From assembly GCF_009829085.1 (NCBI RefSeq), contig NZ_WUQY01000001.1, positions 280,493 through 344,492 of the forward strand: 64,000 bases of DNA. Direction: 5' to 3'. The position numbers and the translations under genes are program-made. The stretch's first letter is position 1. Each line of letters begins with the position of its first letter. Source of the DNA: Sphingobacterium bovisgrunnientis. GTDB taxonomy: Bacteria > Bacteroidota > Bacteroidia > Sphingobacteriales > Sphingobacteriaceae. The notes beneath the pieces are model-generated. The model made no database searches. It saw only the letters and a list, made by a program, of their open reading frames with translations, and was not told where the DNA came from. Of this stretch, positions 54,234 to 63,671 are shown in pieces.

Positions 54234-54264
54234 TGGAATATTCAGGAGTGAATATTCCATTTTT
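54234..54264 (+). terminator. Intrinsic terminator of the DUF892 gene
   Basis: TGGAATATTC/GAATATTCCA pairs perfectly around a 6-nt loop and is followed by TTTTTATTTT. Confidence 0.85.
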
Positions 54265-54275
54265 ATTTTAAATAA

Positions 54276-54303
54276 AAAGTGCGAAGTCGAAGCTTCGCAC
54301 TTT
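54276..54303. terminator. Hairpin between DUF892 and DUF5686 genes
   Basis: AAAGTGCGAAG/CTTCGCACTTT forms an 11-bp stem with a 6-nt loop and flanking A/T runs. It is placed to terminate the minus-strand DUF5686 gene. Confidence 0.7.
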
Positions 54304-54356
54304 CAGCTTTATGACCCTCAATTGAGAGCATCTAGCTAACTATTTAAAACATTAAA

Positions 54357-56903
54357 CTAAAAATCTACTTTAATTCTGGCGCGAATTCCTGAATTAGAAA
54401 CATTCGGATGGTCGCGGTAGTTGAGGCGTTGCACATAATCTACGCGTAAAACTTTGAAAATATTCGCCAGACCCACACTTGCCTCCATGTATGGTTTGGT
54501 TCCAAATGTGAAAGAAGATATTTCATCGTCAGAATTGCGTTGCCAAGCAAACAAATCTTTGTTAAAACTTGGGTTATTTTGGTCACGCAAACCGCCGTAA
54601 ATTCCTTTGAAACTAAATACTTCGCGTAGTTGCAATTTTTTGATGAGTGGTAATTTGTTTAAAATAAAGCCATTCATATAATATTGCACATTTAGTGCGG
54701 CGTGATGGTCAGAAATAAATTCCATAAAATTCATCAAATTATACGATTGTAATTGATAGGCGTATGTTTGATTTGCGCGGTGTAATGTCAACAATGGATA
54801 CGGAATTTTATCACCTAAAACGTAAGTTCCGTCTAAATTCACATCCGCGTAGCCAAATTGTGATAAGTAAACACGCTTGAAGGCTCCAGCTGTCAAATTA
54901 TGGTAATTGTATTCTCCTCCCAAAAAACCTTTGATGCCCGCTGTATAGTTAAAGGTGAAAATTGGGTACTTATTGTAAATAGGTGTGCGATACAATTTAC
55001 CTTGGTAAAATTGCTCTTTTGGCGCCCATCTAAATCCAATAGAAGCCTCAGTGGTATTCAATTGATGAATCGTGGTAGGGTCTCCAATTTCTGGAATAAT
55101 TTGATAACGAATAATTCCTGCTGGATTTTGTTTCCACTTTGTTAAGCCCGCATTGATTGAGAAATTGTTCTGAAATTCTGCTTTGTATTCCAATTTATAG
55201 ATGTCATTGTATAAATAACTTCTGTTTTCACCACGTTTGAACGAAAGTAACACATTATCCTCTTGTATAAATTCTAGGTTTTGACCAGGAATTTTGGTGT
55301 CATGTTGGTAAGAAGCACGAATGTAATGCTGTGGAAATTTATACACAGACTTATTGTTTAGAGAATAAGTTCCACTCAAAAAATACTTCCATTTTTTGTC
55401 TTCCAAACCGTAGGCAGCATATGCTTCTGAGAAAAATCGAGTGCTCAACTGTTCTGTAGTGCGCCCACCGATTCGTAGACGTAAGCCTTCAATAGGATTG
55501 TAACTGTAAAAAGTATTTACTGGACCTATTTCTACTGGACCTGCTTGTTTGTATCCAGAAAGAACTAAAGCAGCCACGTCCATAAATCTTCTGAAAGAAG
55601 GCATTGTTTGCAGTGAATCGATATTCTGGTAAATGGAAATCTCTTGCTTTGACAAAGGCGCTTGACGCAAGCTCGACCAATATTGCCTTTGATTAGGCTT
55701 TGTTGGCTTAGTAATGATTTTTTCTATTTCTGCGCCTGCGTATAATGAATCGGGTCTAGATTTTCCATTGACATAGTCCTTATAAAAAACTTCCCGATTT
55801 CCTTGAATTCCAGTTCCTTTACCAGTTAATGCAAAATCAATCCCAAGTGCACTTCTGCTTAGGTAATACTTATTGATATTATCCTTCTCAAAAGACAATT
55901 CAATATTCAAATCACGGACAAAATTAAGATTGATATCCTCATTAACTTTCATCTTAGCTCCTTGAACCGCATATTGACCATCTTGGGTCACATACAATTT
56001 TCCTTGAAAAAGGAAGTCCGTCTTGCTACGCGGAAAGAAACTCAATTCCACGAGATAGGGTGTAGTAGTTTTTATGGTGTCCGTGATATAAAATCGGTAG
56101 AATGAAGGGGCACTATTTGCAATTGGACTAAGGAATTGATTCGTCAATAAGGTGATATTATTGTCATAGATATCAACTTTATCATACAGCTTGTTGAAAT
56201 AGTTAGACAAACCTTCGTTATCTATAAATTTTGGATCAAATTCTGCCTTTTGCTCCGCAATAATATATTGTTTTGTTTTCTTTGGGTCGTTTCTATAATA
56301 AACTTTTGAAACTTTCTCTTCCATAAATGCTGGAAGCACATAAGTAGAGGTGGAGTTTGATTGTTTTTGAAATAAAAATTGATAATTTTTGAAGGCTTTT
56401 CTACCTACAAATTTTGGGGATAGATTGCTAAGACCAAGTGAAATTTTTTCATATTGTTCGAATTCCACAAAGTCTTGACCTGTTAATCTATTTTGATCAC
56501 GATTAGCAATCACTTTTCTAATTAACTCAACTGCAGGATTATTTTTATTGGAATATTTAAGTTTTGGACGTTTTATAACCACTTCAGCGATTTGATTTTC
56601 GGAAGATAATTCGATATTAAAATTACTCTTACCTGAAGATAAATCTAAATCTTGCGAAGGATACCCTACGTAAGATACTCGCACTTTAACATTACGATTT
56701 GGAATTGAAAATTCAAAATTACCCAACTCATCCGTTTTGGTAGCATGCGTACTTCCGACTATAGCAATCGTTGCAAATTCGATAGGTTCTTTGGTATCCT
56801 TATCGCTGACATTACCTTTAATAACAAATGATTGTGCTACCGAAATTAGGCTAAATGATATTCCTAAAATTAATAATATAGTTCTTTGTATGTAATAGCT
56901 CAT
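54357..56903 (-). CDS. Outer-membrane DUF5686/carboxypeptidase-regulatory-like protein
   Basis: An 848-aa exported protein: signal peptide ending SVAQ (residue 24), then a carboxypeptidase-regulatory-like beta domain (FVIKGNVSDKDTKEPIEFATIAIVGS, residues 25-110), then a long DUF5686 region predicted to be beta-barrel-like, ending in an aromatic-rich C-terminus (RARIKVDF). Such proteins are outer-membrane components of Bacteroidota of unknown function. It has its own transcription unit. Confidence 0.85.
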   Translation of the reverse strand: MSYYIQRTILLILGISFSLISVAQSFVIKGNVSDKDTKEPIEFATIAIVGSTHATKTDELGNFEFSIPNRNVKVRVSYVGYPSQDLDLSSGKSNFNIELSSENQIAEVVIKRPKLKYSNKNNPAVELIRKVIANRDQNRLTGQDFVEFEQYEKISLGLSNLSPKFVGRKAFKNYQFLFQKQSNSTSTYVLPAFMEEKVSKVYYRNDPKKTKQYIIAEQKAEFDPKFIDNEGLSNYFNKLYDKVDIYDNNITLLTNQFLSPIANSAPSFYRFYITDTIKTTTPYLVELSFFPRSKTDFLFQGKLYVTQDGQYAVQGAKMKVNEDINLNFVRDLNIELSFEKDNINKYYLSRSALGIDFALTGKGTGIQGNREVFYKDYVNGKSRPDSLYAGAEIEKIITKPTKPNQRQYWSSLRQAPLSKQEISIYQNIDSLQTMPSFRRFMDVAALVLSGYKQAGPVEIGPVNTFYSYNPIEGLRLRIGGRTTEQLSTRFFSEAYAAYGLEDKKWKYFLSGTYSLNNKSVYKFPQHYIRASYQHDTKIPGQNLEFIQEDNVLLSFKRGENRSYLYNDIYKLEYKAEFQNNFSINAGLTKWKQNPAGIIRYQIIPEIGDPTTIHQLNTTEASIGFRWAPKEQFYQGKLYRTPIYNKYPIFTFNYTAGIKGFLGGEYNYHNLTAGAFKRVYLSQFGYADVNLDGTYVLGDKIPYPLLTLHRANQTYAYQLQSYNLMNFMEFISDHHAALNVQYYMNGFILNKLPLIKKLQLREVFSFKGIYGGLRDQNNPSFNKDLFAWQRNSDDEISSFTFGTKPYMEASVGLANIFKVLRVDYVQRLNYRDHPNVSNSGIRARIKVDF

Positions 56904-57100
56904 GACTTATCTGAATCAAAACTTTTGACTTTTTGTATAATTTGTTCAAAAATTCTGATACAAAGAAAACACTTATTTTGAATATCAAGAAAGCGTTAAA
57001 TTCAGTTTGACTTTTTGATGATAAAAGTCTAAAAACTATACATTTTGATTACAAATAGAGCATAGAGGTGTATATCATTTAGAAAACGACTCTATTTATT

Positions 57101-57451
57101 CTATACAAAATGGCTTTTTATTTTATCGTTATTTTCAGCTGTTTGTTTACCCCAATCTGCTATGCATTGCAAAATCGGAATTAATGTTTTGCCAAATTCG
57201 GTCAATTCATATTCTACTTTCAGTGGCGGTTTTGAGGTGTAAACCGTTCGCTTTATTAAACCATCTTCTTCCATTTCCTTGAGCTGCAGACTTAATGTTC
57301 GTTCTGTGATAACACGACATTCTTTTCGGAGCTCACTATACCTTTTTTTTTCGAATAAATGGATGAGTATTACTGCTTTCCACTTGCCACCTATGTATTT
57401 CATTGTCAAGCTTGTATGGCATGGGTAGATCTTGTTGTCTATACTATACAT
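57101..57451 (-). CDS. HxlR-family transcriptional regulator
   Basis: A 116-aa winged-helix regulator. The conserved segments are YPCHTSLTMKYIGGKWKAVIL and RTLSLQLKEMEEDGLI, with VEYELTEFGKTL for the wing. The Cys near residue 11 corresponds in position to the redox-active Cys of YodB-type HxlR repressors. It diverges from a nitroreductase gene, with an 83-bp shared control region; in Bacillus the YodB repressor controls a nitroreductase in the same way. Redox control is therefore likely but inferred. Confidence 0.9.
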   Translation of the reverse strand: MYSIDNKIYPCHTSLTMKYIGGKWKAVILIHLFEKKRYSELRKECRVITERTLSLQLKEMEEDGLIKRTVYTSKPPLKVEYELTEFGKTLIPILQCIADWGKQTAENNDKIKSHFV

Positions 57452-57508
57452 CTGTAACTATCATTTTGTTCCGTTATTGCAAATATATCAAACTATTTTT
57501 AGTATTGC

Positions 57509-57527
57509 AACTATAAAAAGTATAGTT
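57509..57527. promoter_or_regulatory. Candidate HxlR operator
   Basis: AACTATA/TATAGTT is a perfect 7-bp inverted repeat with a 5-bp spacer in the divergent region. A smaller repeat ACTATTTTTAGT (57491-57502) lies 7 bp away and resembles the YodB-type TACT..AGTA site. Confidence 0.5.
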
Positions 57528-57534
57528 TAATTTA

Positions 57535-58146
57535 ATGTTTATAATTATGAATTTTTTAGATATCGCAAAAAGAAGGTATACCACAAAGAGGTACACAAAT
57601 AACGAAAAAATAGAAGAGGATAAAATCAATACATTGAAGCATATATTGCGCTTTAGTCCTTCATCAATAAATAGTCAACCTTGGAAATTTATTTTTGTTT
57701 CCGATGATGAGACTAAAAAGAAATTGGCAGACGCTTCCTTTTGGAATGCAGAGAAAATTAATGAGGCAAGCCATTTAGTTGTTTTCAGTTGTATTGATGA
57801 TGTGGAACTGTTTGAGAAACAAATTCAGGAAAGCTTACCTGAAGCATATGTGGCATATTATGATACATTCTTAAAACCAAAGGGGGACACGGAAATAAAG
57901 TCGTGGTTACAGCATCAAGTTTATTTGTCGTTAGGATTCTTTTTGGCAGCTTCAGCCAGTTTGGAAATTGACAGCACACCTATGGAAGGGGTTGAATATG
58001 ATAAGTATAATCAAATATTGGAATTGCAAGGATATAAAACTTTATTTTGTGTGGCTCTTGGCTATCGGAATCCTACAGATTCTAATCAACCTGCGCAGAC
58101 GCCCAAGTCTAGATCGCCTTTTGACAACGTAATAAAAAGTATATAA
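57535..58146 (+). CDS. Nitroreductase family protein
   Basis: A 203-aa FMN-dependent nitroreductase: the RRYTTKRYTNNEKI start, the FMN-contacting FSPSSINSQPWKF segment near residues 41-53, and DSTPMEGVEYDKYN plus VALGYRNP near the C-terminus. Such enzymes reduce quinones and nitroaromatics with NAD(P)H. A second ATG at 57547 is a possible start (MNFLDIAKRR). It diverges from the HxlR regulator, which probably controls it. Confidence 0.9.
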   Translation: MFIIMNFLDIAKRRYTTKRYTNNEKIEEDKINTLKHILRFSPSSINSQPWKFIFVSDDETKKKLADASFWNAEKINEASHLVVFSCIDDVELFEKQIQESLPEAYVAYYDTFLKPKGDTEIKSWLQHQVYLSLGFFLAASASLEIDSTPMEGVEYDKYNQILELQGYKTLFCVALGYRNPTDSNQPAQTPKSRSPFDNVIKSI

Positions 58147-58190
58147 AATCCTAATTGGAATTAGGAAGAATAGATAATCTTCCTAATTAT

Positions 58191-59132
58191 TTATATCTCT
58201 AAAATTCTTTTTTCACCTAATATATCTGATAAATAAGGCTGCACAGCAATTTTTATTTCGTCGGCTAATACTTGCAATAATTTGTTTTTAATAAAGTGAC
58301 GGTAAGTCAATAAGCTGATTTCTCTTACTGGAACTGGAGTGGTGAATTTTTTAACTCTTTTTTTGCGTTCTTCTGATAAAGATTGAATGGCTAATTCAGG
58401 AAGTATCGTTATACCCTCATTCATGTGGACAATATTGAGTAATGTTTCAATACTTCCAGCCTCAAAATCAAATTGTAAATTTCTACCATATTTCTTTTTC
58501 AAAGAACAGAGGTTTGCTACTTGTGCACGTAAACAATGATCTTCTTCTAATAGCCAAAGTCTTTGAAGATTAATATCTTTAGGCGCGATAAATTCCTTAT
58601 TATTCTCTAAGCTTTTTTCTGTTGTGTAGGCAACTAGTTCTTCGTAAAATACTGGATGTTCTTTTATTTCGGGACGATTCAAAGGAGTTGCTGCAATACC
58701 AATATCTAACCGATCGTGATTCAGAGCTTCAATAATTTGGTTGGTATTCCACTCAAATAGTTTGATTTTCAGTTGCGGATATTTAGACATTAAAGAGGGA
58801 ATAAACAGATGGCTAAGGTATGGCGCAAGTGTAGGTATGATGCCAATACGAACATCACCTGTCATGTCGTTACTCGTATCCTTAGCTGAATTTTCTAAAT
58901 CTTTAATATGGAATAAAACTGTTTTCGCTTTCTCAATAATGGTAATTCCGACATCTGTAGGCACGACAGGTTGCTTACTACGATCAAAAATTATGATGTC
59001 AAGTTCTTCTTCCAATTTTTTAATCATCATACTCAATGTCGCAGGTGTGACGAAGCAGGATTCTGCAGCGCGTTGAAAATGACGATGTTCGTCTACAGCT
59101 ACTATATATTGCAATTGTTGAATATTCATCAT
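58191..59132 (-). CDS. oxyR: Peroxide regulator OxyR (LysR family)
   Basis: A 313-aa LysR-type regulator. The N-terminal HTH has FQRAAESCFVTPATLSMMIKKLE. The OxyR redox pair is visible as HCLRAQVANLC, where the two Cys are nine residues apart as in E. coli OxyR (C199 and C208). Peroxide oxidises the pair and turns on antioxidant genes. It diverges from an exported catalase gene, the typical OxyR target. Confidence 0.9.
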   Translation of the reverse strand: MMNIQQLQYIVAVDEHRHFQRAAESCFVTPATLSMMIKKLEEELDIIIFDRSKQPVVPTDVGITIIEKAKTVLFHIKDLENSAKDTSNDMTGDVRIGIIPTLAPYLSHLFIPSLMSKYPQLKIKLFEWNTNQIIEALNHDRLDIGIAATPLNRPEIKEHPVFYEELVAYTTEKSLENNKEFIAPKDINLQRLWLLEEDHCLRAQVANLCSLKKKYGRNLQFDFEAGSIETLLNIVHMNEGITILPELAIQSLSEERKKRVKKFTTPVPVREISLLTYRHFIKNKLLQVLADEIKIAVQPYLSDILGEKRILEI

Positions 59133-59133
59133 G

Positions 59134-59169
59134 TTAGATTTTATCTAATCAAAGTTAGATATTTTCAAC
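59134..59169. promoter_or_regulatory. Candidate OxyR binding site
   Basis: TTAG-N7-CTAA at 59134-59148 is a perfect LysR-type palindrome; after 6 bp a second TTAG-N7-CAAC (59155-59169) follows. This resembles the tandem ATAG-N7-CTAT elements of E. coli OxyR sites. It overlaps the oxyR start and lies upstream of the catalase gene. Confidence 0.6.
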
Positions 59170-59231
59170 TTTATTTAACAAAAAACTTGTTATACTTTCG
59201 CAACATCAAAATAATTAAACAAACAACTAAT

Positions 59232-60758
59232 ATGAAGATGAGGAAGCTTTCGATTTTAGCATTTACGTTGATGTCTCTATCGGTTAGTGCGCAAACATTG
59301 ACTACTAATACTGGTGCACCGGTAGGAGATAACCAAAATTCAAAAACTATTGGAAACAATGGCCAAGTATTATTAGAAGATATTCATTTAATCGAAAAAT
59401 TAGCAGCTTTCGATAGAGAGCGTATTCCAGAACGTGTTGTTCATGCCCGTGGTGCTGGTGCTTATGGAGAATTTGTAGCTGCACAAGATTTTTCGGATGT
59501 TACTATGGCACATTTCTTAGGTCAAGCTGGACGTAAAACGCCTTTGTTTGCTCGTTTCTCAACTGTAACACACCAACAAGGTTCGCCGGAAACCTACCGG
59601 GATCCGCGTGGTTTCGCTGTAAAATTTTATACAGAACAAGGAAATTATGATATAGTTGGTAACAATTTACCTGTATTTTTCATTCGTGATGCGATCAAAT
59701 TCCCAGATATGGTGCACGCATTCAAACCATCTCCATTGACAAATGGTGCTTCTGATCCAAATCGTGTATTTGATTTCTTTTCTAATATTCCAGAATCTAC
59801 ACACATGTTGACGTGGTTGTTTTCCGATTACGGAATTCCTGCTAACTACCGTGAAATGGTAGGAAATGGAGTTCATGCATACAAGTGGGTAAATGAAAAG
59901 GGTGAAGTAACGTATGTAAAATACAATTGGAGACCAAAACAAGGAGAGCGCAACTTAACACAGGAAGAGGCGAATGCTATTCAATCTACACAAATTGAGC
60001 ATGCTACTTTGGATTTGCATAACGCAATCAAAGATGGAAACTTTCCGCAATGGGATTTGTATGTGCAAATGTTGAAAAAAGAAGACTTTGATAAGTTGGA
60101 CTTTAATCCAGTTGATGTAACTAAAGTATGGCCAGAGAAAGTTGCTAAATCTGTATTCGTCGGTACAATGACTTTAAATAGAAATGCAGATAACTATTTC
60201 CAAGAAGTAGAACAATCGGCATTTTCTCCTGCAACATTGGTTCCTGGTATCGAGCCTTCAGAAGATAAGCTATTACAAGGTCGTTTGTTTTCATACTTTG
60301 ACACACAACGTCATCGTTTGACAGGTAACTTCCAACAGATTCCTGTGAATGCTTCGAAAAACAAAGTAACTACATATAATTCGGATGGTTATATGGCTAT
60401 TCGTAAGCAATCAGGTGAAGTGAATTATCAGCCATCTACGAATCTTCCAAAAGTAAAAGAAGATACCAAATTCAAATATTCTAAATCTGTGTTTGCTGCT
60501 GGAATAACAACTGCTCAAGCTACAATTGACAAAGAAAACAATTTTGCACAAGCAGGTGATTTGTATCGTTCATTCTCCAAAAAGGATCAAGATAACTTGA
60601 TTAAAAACTTATCAGGAGCTTTGAATGCTGTGAAAAATAAGGTAATCATACATAAGATGCTTGCGCATTTCTACCAAGCAGATAAAGAGTATGGCACGCG
60701 TTTAATCAAAGCTACGAATACATCATTGGGCGACGTACAACAATACATTCAAAAATAA
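59232..60758 (+). CDS. Exported monofunctional catalase
   Basis: A 508-aa heme catalase with a signal peptide (residues 1-21, ending SVSAQ), so it works in the periplasm. The catalytic His is in ERVVHARGAGAYG and the distal Asn in the FFIRDAIKFPD region; the heme-ligand Tyr is in GRLFSYFDTQRHR. The core is full length. The frame is open to 58971, but the ATG at 59232 gives the signal peptide. OxyR is divergent and an exported ankyrin protein follows. Confidence 0.93.
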   Translation: MKMRKLSILAFTLMSLSVSAQTLTTNTGAPVGDNQNSKTIGNNGQVLLEDIHLIEKLAAFDRERIPERVVHARGAGAYGEFVAAQDFSDVTMAHFLGQAGRKTPLFARFSTVTHQQGSPETYRDPRGFAVKFYTEQGNYDIVGNNLPVFFIRDAIKFPDMVHAFKPSPLTNGASDPNRVFDFFSNIPESTHMLTWLFSDYGIPANYREMVGNGVHAYKWVNEKGEVTYVKYNWRPKQGERNLTQEEANAIQSTQIEHATLDLHNAIKDGNFPQWDLYVQMLKKEDFDKLDFNPVDVTKVWPEKVAKSVFVGTMTLNRNADNYFQEVEQSAFSPATLVPGIEPSEDKLLQGRLFSYFDTQRHRLTGNFQQIPVNASKNKVTTYNSDGYMAIRKQSGEVNYQPSTNLPKVKEDTKFKYSKSVFAAGITTAQATIDKENNFAQAGDLYRSFSKKDQDNLIKNLSGALNAVKNKVIIHKMLAHFYQADKEYGTRLIKATNTSLGDVQQYIQK

Positions 60759-60826
60759 TTTTCTATAACAAAAATAGAGCTAGCGTATCCTAGGCGTTAG
60801 TTCTATTTCTAAAAATATTGATAGTA

Positions 60827-61339
60827 ATGAAAAATATATTCTTCATCATAGCATTATTGTGCTCTAGTTCTGTTGCGTTCGGACAAGATATCTTTTCTGC
60901 AGCAAGAACGAATGATACAACTTATGTAATACAATATGTTCAGAATCAAGGTGTGATAGATACGGCTAATGTGAGAGGGTTCACACCTTTGATTTTGGCT
61001 ATTTACAACGATAGCTATGCGGTAGCGCAGTTGTTAATTGAGAATGGAGCGAATGTGAATGCACAAGATAAGAGTGGGAATACAGCGTTGATGGGTGCAG
61101 TTTTCAAAGCATATCCTCGTATGGTAACGTTGCTTTTAGCTAGTAAAGTTGACGTGAACCAACAAAACTTTCATGGAGCTACAGCTTTAGTATTTGCCGC
61201 TACATTTGGTCAAGCTGATATCGCTAAAAATCTTTTAGCAAGTGGTGCTGATAAATCTATTAAAGACAATACGGGTAAAACAGCTTTGGATCATGCGACA
61301 TTCCAAGAGAATAACGCTATGGAGGAAATATTAAAATAA
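60827..61339 (+). CDS. Exported ankyrin-repeat protein
   Basis: A 170-aa protein with a signal peptide (ending SVAFGQ near residue 19) and about four ankyrin repeats (GFTPLILAIYNDSYAVAQLLIENGANV, NTALMGAVFKAYP). It lies 68 bp behind the exported catalase. In Pseudomonas aeruginosa katB is followed by ankB, an ankyrin protein needed for full catalase activity; the same role is inferred here. An imperfect hairpin (60773-60808) between the genes could reduce readthrough. Confidence 0.85.
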   Translation: MKNIFFIIALLCSSSVAFGQDIFSAARTNDTTYVIQYVQNQGVIDTANVRGFTPLILAIYNDSYAVAQLLIENGANVNAQDKSGNTALMGAVFKAYPRMVTLLLASKVDVNQQNFHGATALVFAATFGQADIAKNLLASGADKSIKDNTGKTALDHATFQENNAMEEILK

Positions 61340-61462
61340 TTCGAATCTATACTATCGAAAAACAGCTTTTAATTGTAGAGCAGGTAAATTGGGGTAAAGT
61401 ACCATTTGGCGTCAAGCCAGTGGTACTTTTTTATTATATTTAAATTAATAAACTTAATTTTT

Positions 61463-61875
61463 ATGAAGAAGTCGTTGTTATTAATCTTATTCCATATAGG
61501 TGTTGTATTCACTGTTTTTTCTCAGTCTATCAGAGATACTGTTTCTATGCATTATGTTCCTTATGGGATTGTTAAATTAGATTCTGTAATAAAAAATGAT
61601 ATCATGTATAGTTATCATTCAGATACTTCCGGAAGATACTATATAAGTACGAGTGATAAAAATTTTACGAATTCAAATATGAATATAGGTAGTGAATTTC
61701 ATAAAATTAAAAATTTGGGAAGCTTAAAAATTACTTGGGCTGGGGCTATTATTTGGAATTACCTACTGGTTGGAAAGCTTATCTATGTTTGGATAAATCA
61801 GAAATTGATTGTTCAAAAGTAGTATTCTTTTTTTCTACAGAGAAAGAAGTGTTTGAGCGTATTATAGCAAGGTAG
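61463..61875 (+). pseudogene. Small secreted protein, frameshifted
   Basis: Translation from the ATG at 61463 (MKKSLLLILFHIGVVFTVFSQ, a signal peptide) continues sensibly to about HKIKNLG near 61720. The original frame then ends at 61822 with a non-protein-like tail. The -1 frame instead gives a good continuation, GYYLELPTGWKAYLCLDKSE then KEVFERIIAR, to the stop at 61875. A single-base loss in the A/T-rich tract at about 61700-61745 explains both. Without it the product would be about 136 aa. I do not recognise the family. Confidence 0.65.
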
Positions 61876-61880
61876 AATAT

Positions 61881-61911
61881 AAAAAAGCACCATTTTTTAT
61901 AATAGTGCTTT
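61881..61911 (-). terminator. Terminator of the PEP-mutase-like gene
   Basis: On the minus strand AAAGCAC and GTGCTTT pair around a 14-nt A/T-rich loop, followed by a T-rich run. It lies 7 bp past the stop codon at 61919. Confidence 0.6.
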
Positions 61912-61918
61912 CTACAAA

Positions 61919-62668
61919 TTACTTTGGTAATTTCGTATTGTTTATAAATTCTTGAAAGATTTTCGTGTTTTGTTTGATTAGCCATTCGTAGATTTTCGCA
62001 CCATGACTCAATCTTTTAACACCCAATTCATTAAGTCTTTCTATAGATGGAAGGTTATCTGTTAAAAAAACATTGAGTGGTATGGATGTCTGCTTCAAGA
62101 AGGTCTCAATATCATCAACTGATTCTATCAGTGGGACAAAGCTTCCATCTGCGCCAGCTTCCGCGTAGCTATTTATACGTTTAATAGATTCTTCAAGTGC
62201 TGTAGCGTGTTTTGTTGTGTAGGTGTCAGTACGCGCATTGATAAATATATCTTGTGTTAACGATTTTATAGCCTCGATTTTTTGCTTATGCACCTCTGCA
62301 TCTCCCAATATACGTTTCCCATCTTTAACTTGCCTATCTTCAAGGTTTATCCCAACAACTCCAATATCCACTAATCTTTTAACATTTTTAGCTACCTCAT
62401 CCGGATTATTCGAATAGCCCGATTCAAAATCCACAGATACTGGAATATTAACTGCTTTTACTATACGCTCGACTACGAACAAGATCTCATCAACTGTTAT
62501 TTGTTCTCCATCTTCGTATCCCATAGCATTCGCGATAGCGTGGCTTGAGCTGCCCAATGCTTTAAAACCAGCTTCTTGGGCAATTTTTGCAGACTGTGCA
62601 TCCCATACATTTCCTAAAATCAGTAACTCAGATTCGTGGTGTAATTTCTTAAAGTTTGTATATGTCAT
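61919..62668 (-). CDS. Isocitrate lyase/PEP mutase superfamily enzyme
   Basis: A 249-aa TIM-barrel protein. VWDAQSAKIAQEAGFKALGSSS, PVSVDFESGYSNN and GINLEDRQV carry the metal-binding Asp and Glu residues of the superfamily. The KKCGH loop that carries the catalytic Cys of isocitrate lyases is absent, so a lyase acting on another 2-substituted C3-C4 acid, or PEP-mutase-like chemistry, is more likely. The substrate is unknown. Its start faces the DUF808 gene. Confidence 0.85.
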   Translation of the reverse strand: MTYTNFKKLHHESELLILGNVWDAQSAKIAQEAGFKALGSSSHAIANAMGYEDGEQITVDEILFVVERIVKAVNIPVSVDFESGYSNNPDEVAKNVKRLVDIGVVGINLEDRQVKDGKRILGDAEVHKQKIEAIKSLTQDIFINARTDTYTTKHATALEESIKRINSYAEAGADGSFVPLIESVDDIETFLKQTSIPLNVFLTDNLPSIERLNELGVKRLSHGAKIYEWLIKQNTKIFQEFINNTKLPK

Positions 62669-62782
62669 ATCTAATTCCGTTTAATAAAGAACATACGACA
62701 GTTATAAAATGTTTTTTCTTTTACTTGCGCTGTGTTTTCGCCAAAATTTATATTTTTACCACCTAAACTTAAAAAAACATAA

Positions 62783-63649
62783 ATGGCTTCAGGGATTTTC
62801 GCAGTGTTAGATGACATTGCCGCATTAATGGATGACGTAGCAGTTGCAAGTAAGATAGCTACGCGTAAAACAGCAGGGATATTGGGGGATGATCTTGCTG
62901 TAAATGCAGAGAAAGCAACTGGATTTCTCTCTTCAAGAGAAATACCTGTTCTTTGGGCAATTACGAAAGGTTCCTTTATTAATAAAGTAATTATTATTCC
63001 GGTAGTTTTCTTATTGCAAGTCTTTTTTCCAATAGCTATTAAAGTAATTCTGATTATTGGTGGATTGTATTTGGCATATGAAGGGGTAGAAAAAATTGTG
63101 GAATTTATTTTTCATCGTGAAAAAAAGGGAACAGAAGTCATAGATGAAGCAGTACAATCCAATGAAGTCCTGGAGAAGACTAAAGTAAAATCTGCAATTA
63201 CAACAGACTTTATCCTATCTGTAGAAATTGTGATTATAGCTTTAGCTACAGTTCTGGATCGTCCATTATCTGTTCAGATAATGACTGTATCTGTGGTTGC
63301 GTTATTAGCAACAGTGGGCGTATATGGTATTGTTGCACTGATTGTGCGTATGGATGATGCAGGATATAAATTAATTAAGCGTACGCGCAATGAAGGTTTT
63401 TTGGCTGCTCTTGGAAGGCTATTGGTGAGATCTCTTCCAGTAGTGATCAAAATTCTTTCTGTTGTTGGGACTATTGCTTTGTTGATGGTTGCGGGGGGCA
63501 TTTTTGTACATAATATAGATTATTTTCATCATATTTTACCAACTTGGAACAGCACTTTGAAAGAAATGTTGATTGGATTTGGTATGGGCTTAATTGTAGT
63601 TGTCATCATTACATTAGTAAAGAAAATGTACTATGCTGTAAAAAAATAA
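62783..63649 (+). CDS. DUF808 (YedI-like) membrane protein
   Basis: A 288-aa protein with the family opening MASGIFAVLDDIAALMDDVA and KTAGILGDDLAVNAEKATGF, followed by five to six hydrophobic segments. DUF808 proteins are widespread inner-membrane proteins of unknown function. It stands 22 bp upstream of the truncated GH31 gene. Confidence 0.9.
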   Translation: MASGIFAVLDDIAALMDDVAVASKIATRKTAGILGDDLAVNAEKATGFLSSREIPVLWAITKGSFINKVIIIPVVFLLQVFFPIAIKVILIIGGLYLAYEGVEKIVEFIFHREKKGTEVIDEAVQSNEVLEKTKVKSAITTDFILSVEIVIIALATVLDRPLSVQIMTVSVVALLATVGVYGIVALIVRMDDAGYKLIKRTRNEGFLAALGRLLVRSLPVVIKILSVVGTIALLMVAGGIFVHNIDYFHHILPTWNSTLKEMLIGFGMGLIVVVIITLVKKMYYAVKK

Positions 63650-63671
63650 ACCAACTAAACTATAAACAATT

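Noticed and set aside
61919..62668. Isocitrate lyase of the glyoxylate shunt
   Set aside because: The KKCGH catalytic loop is missing and the protein is far shorter than true isocitrate lyases.
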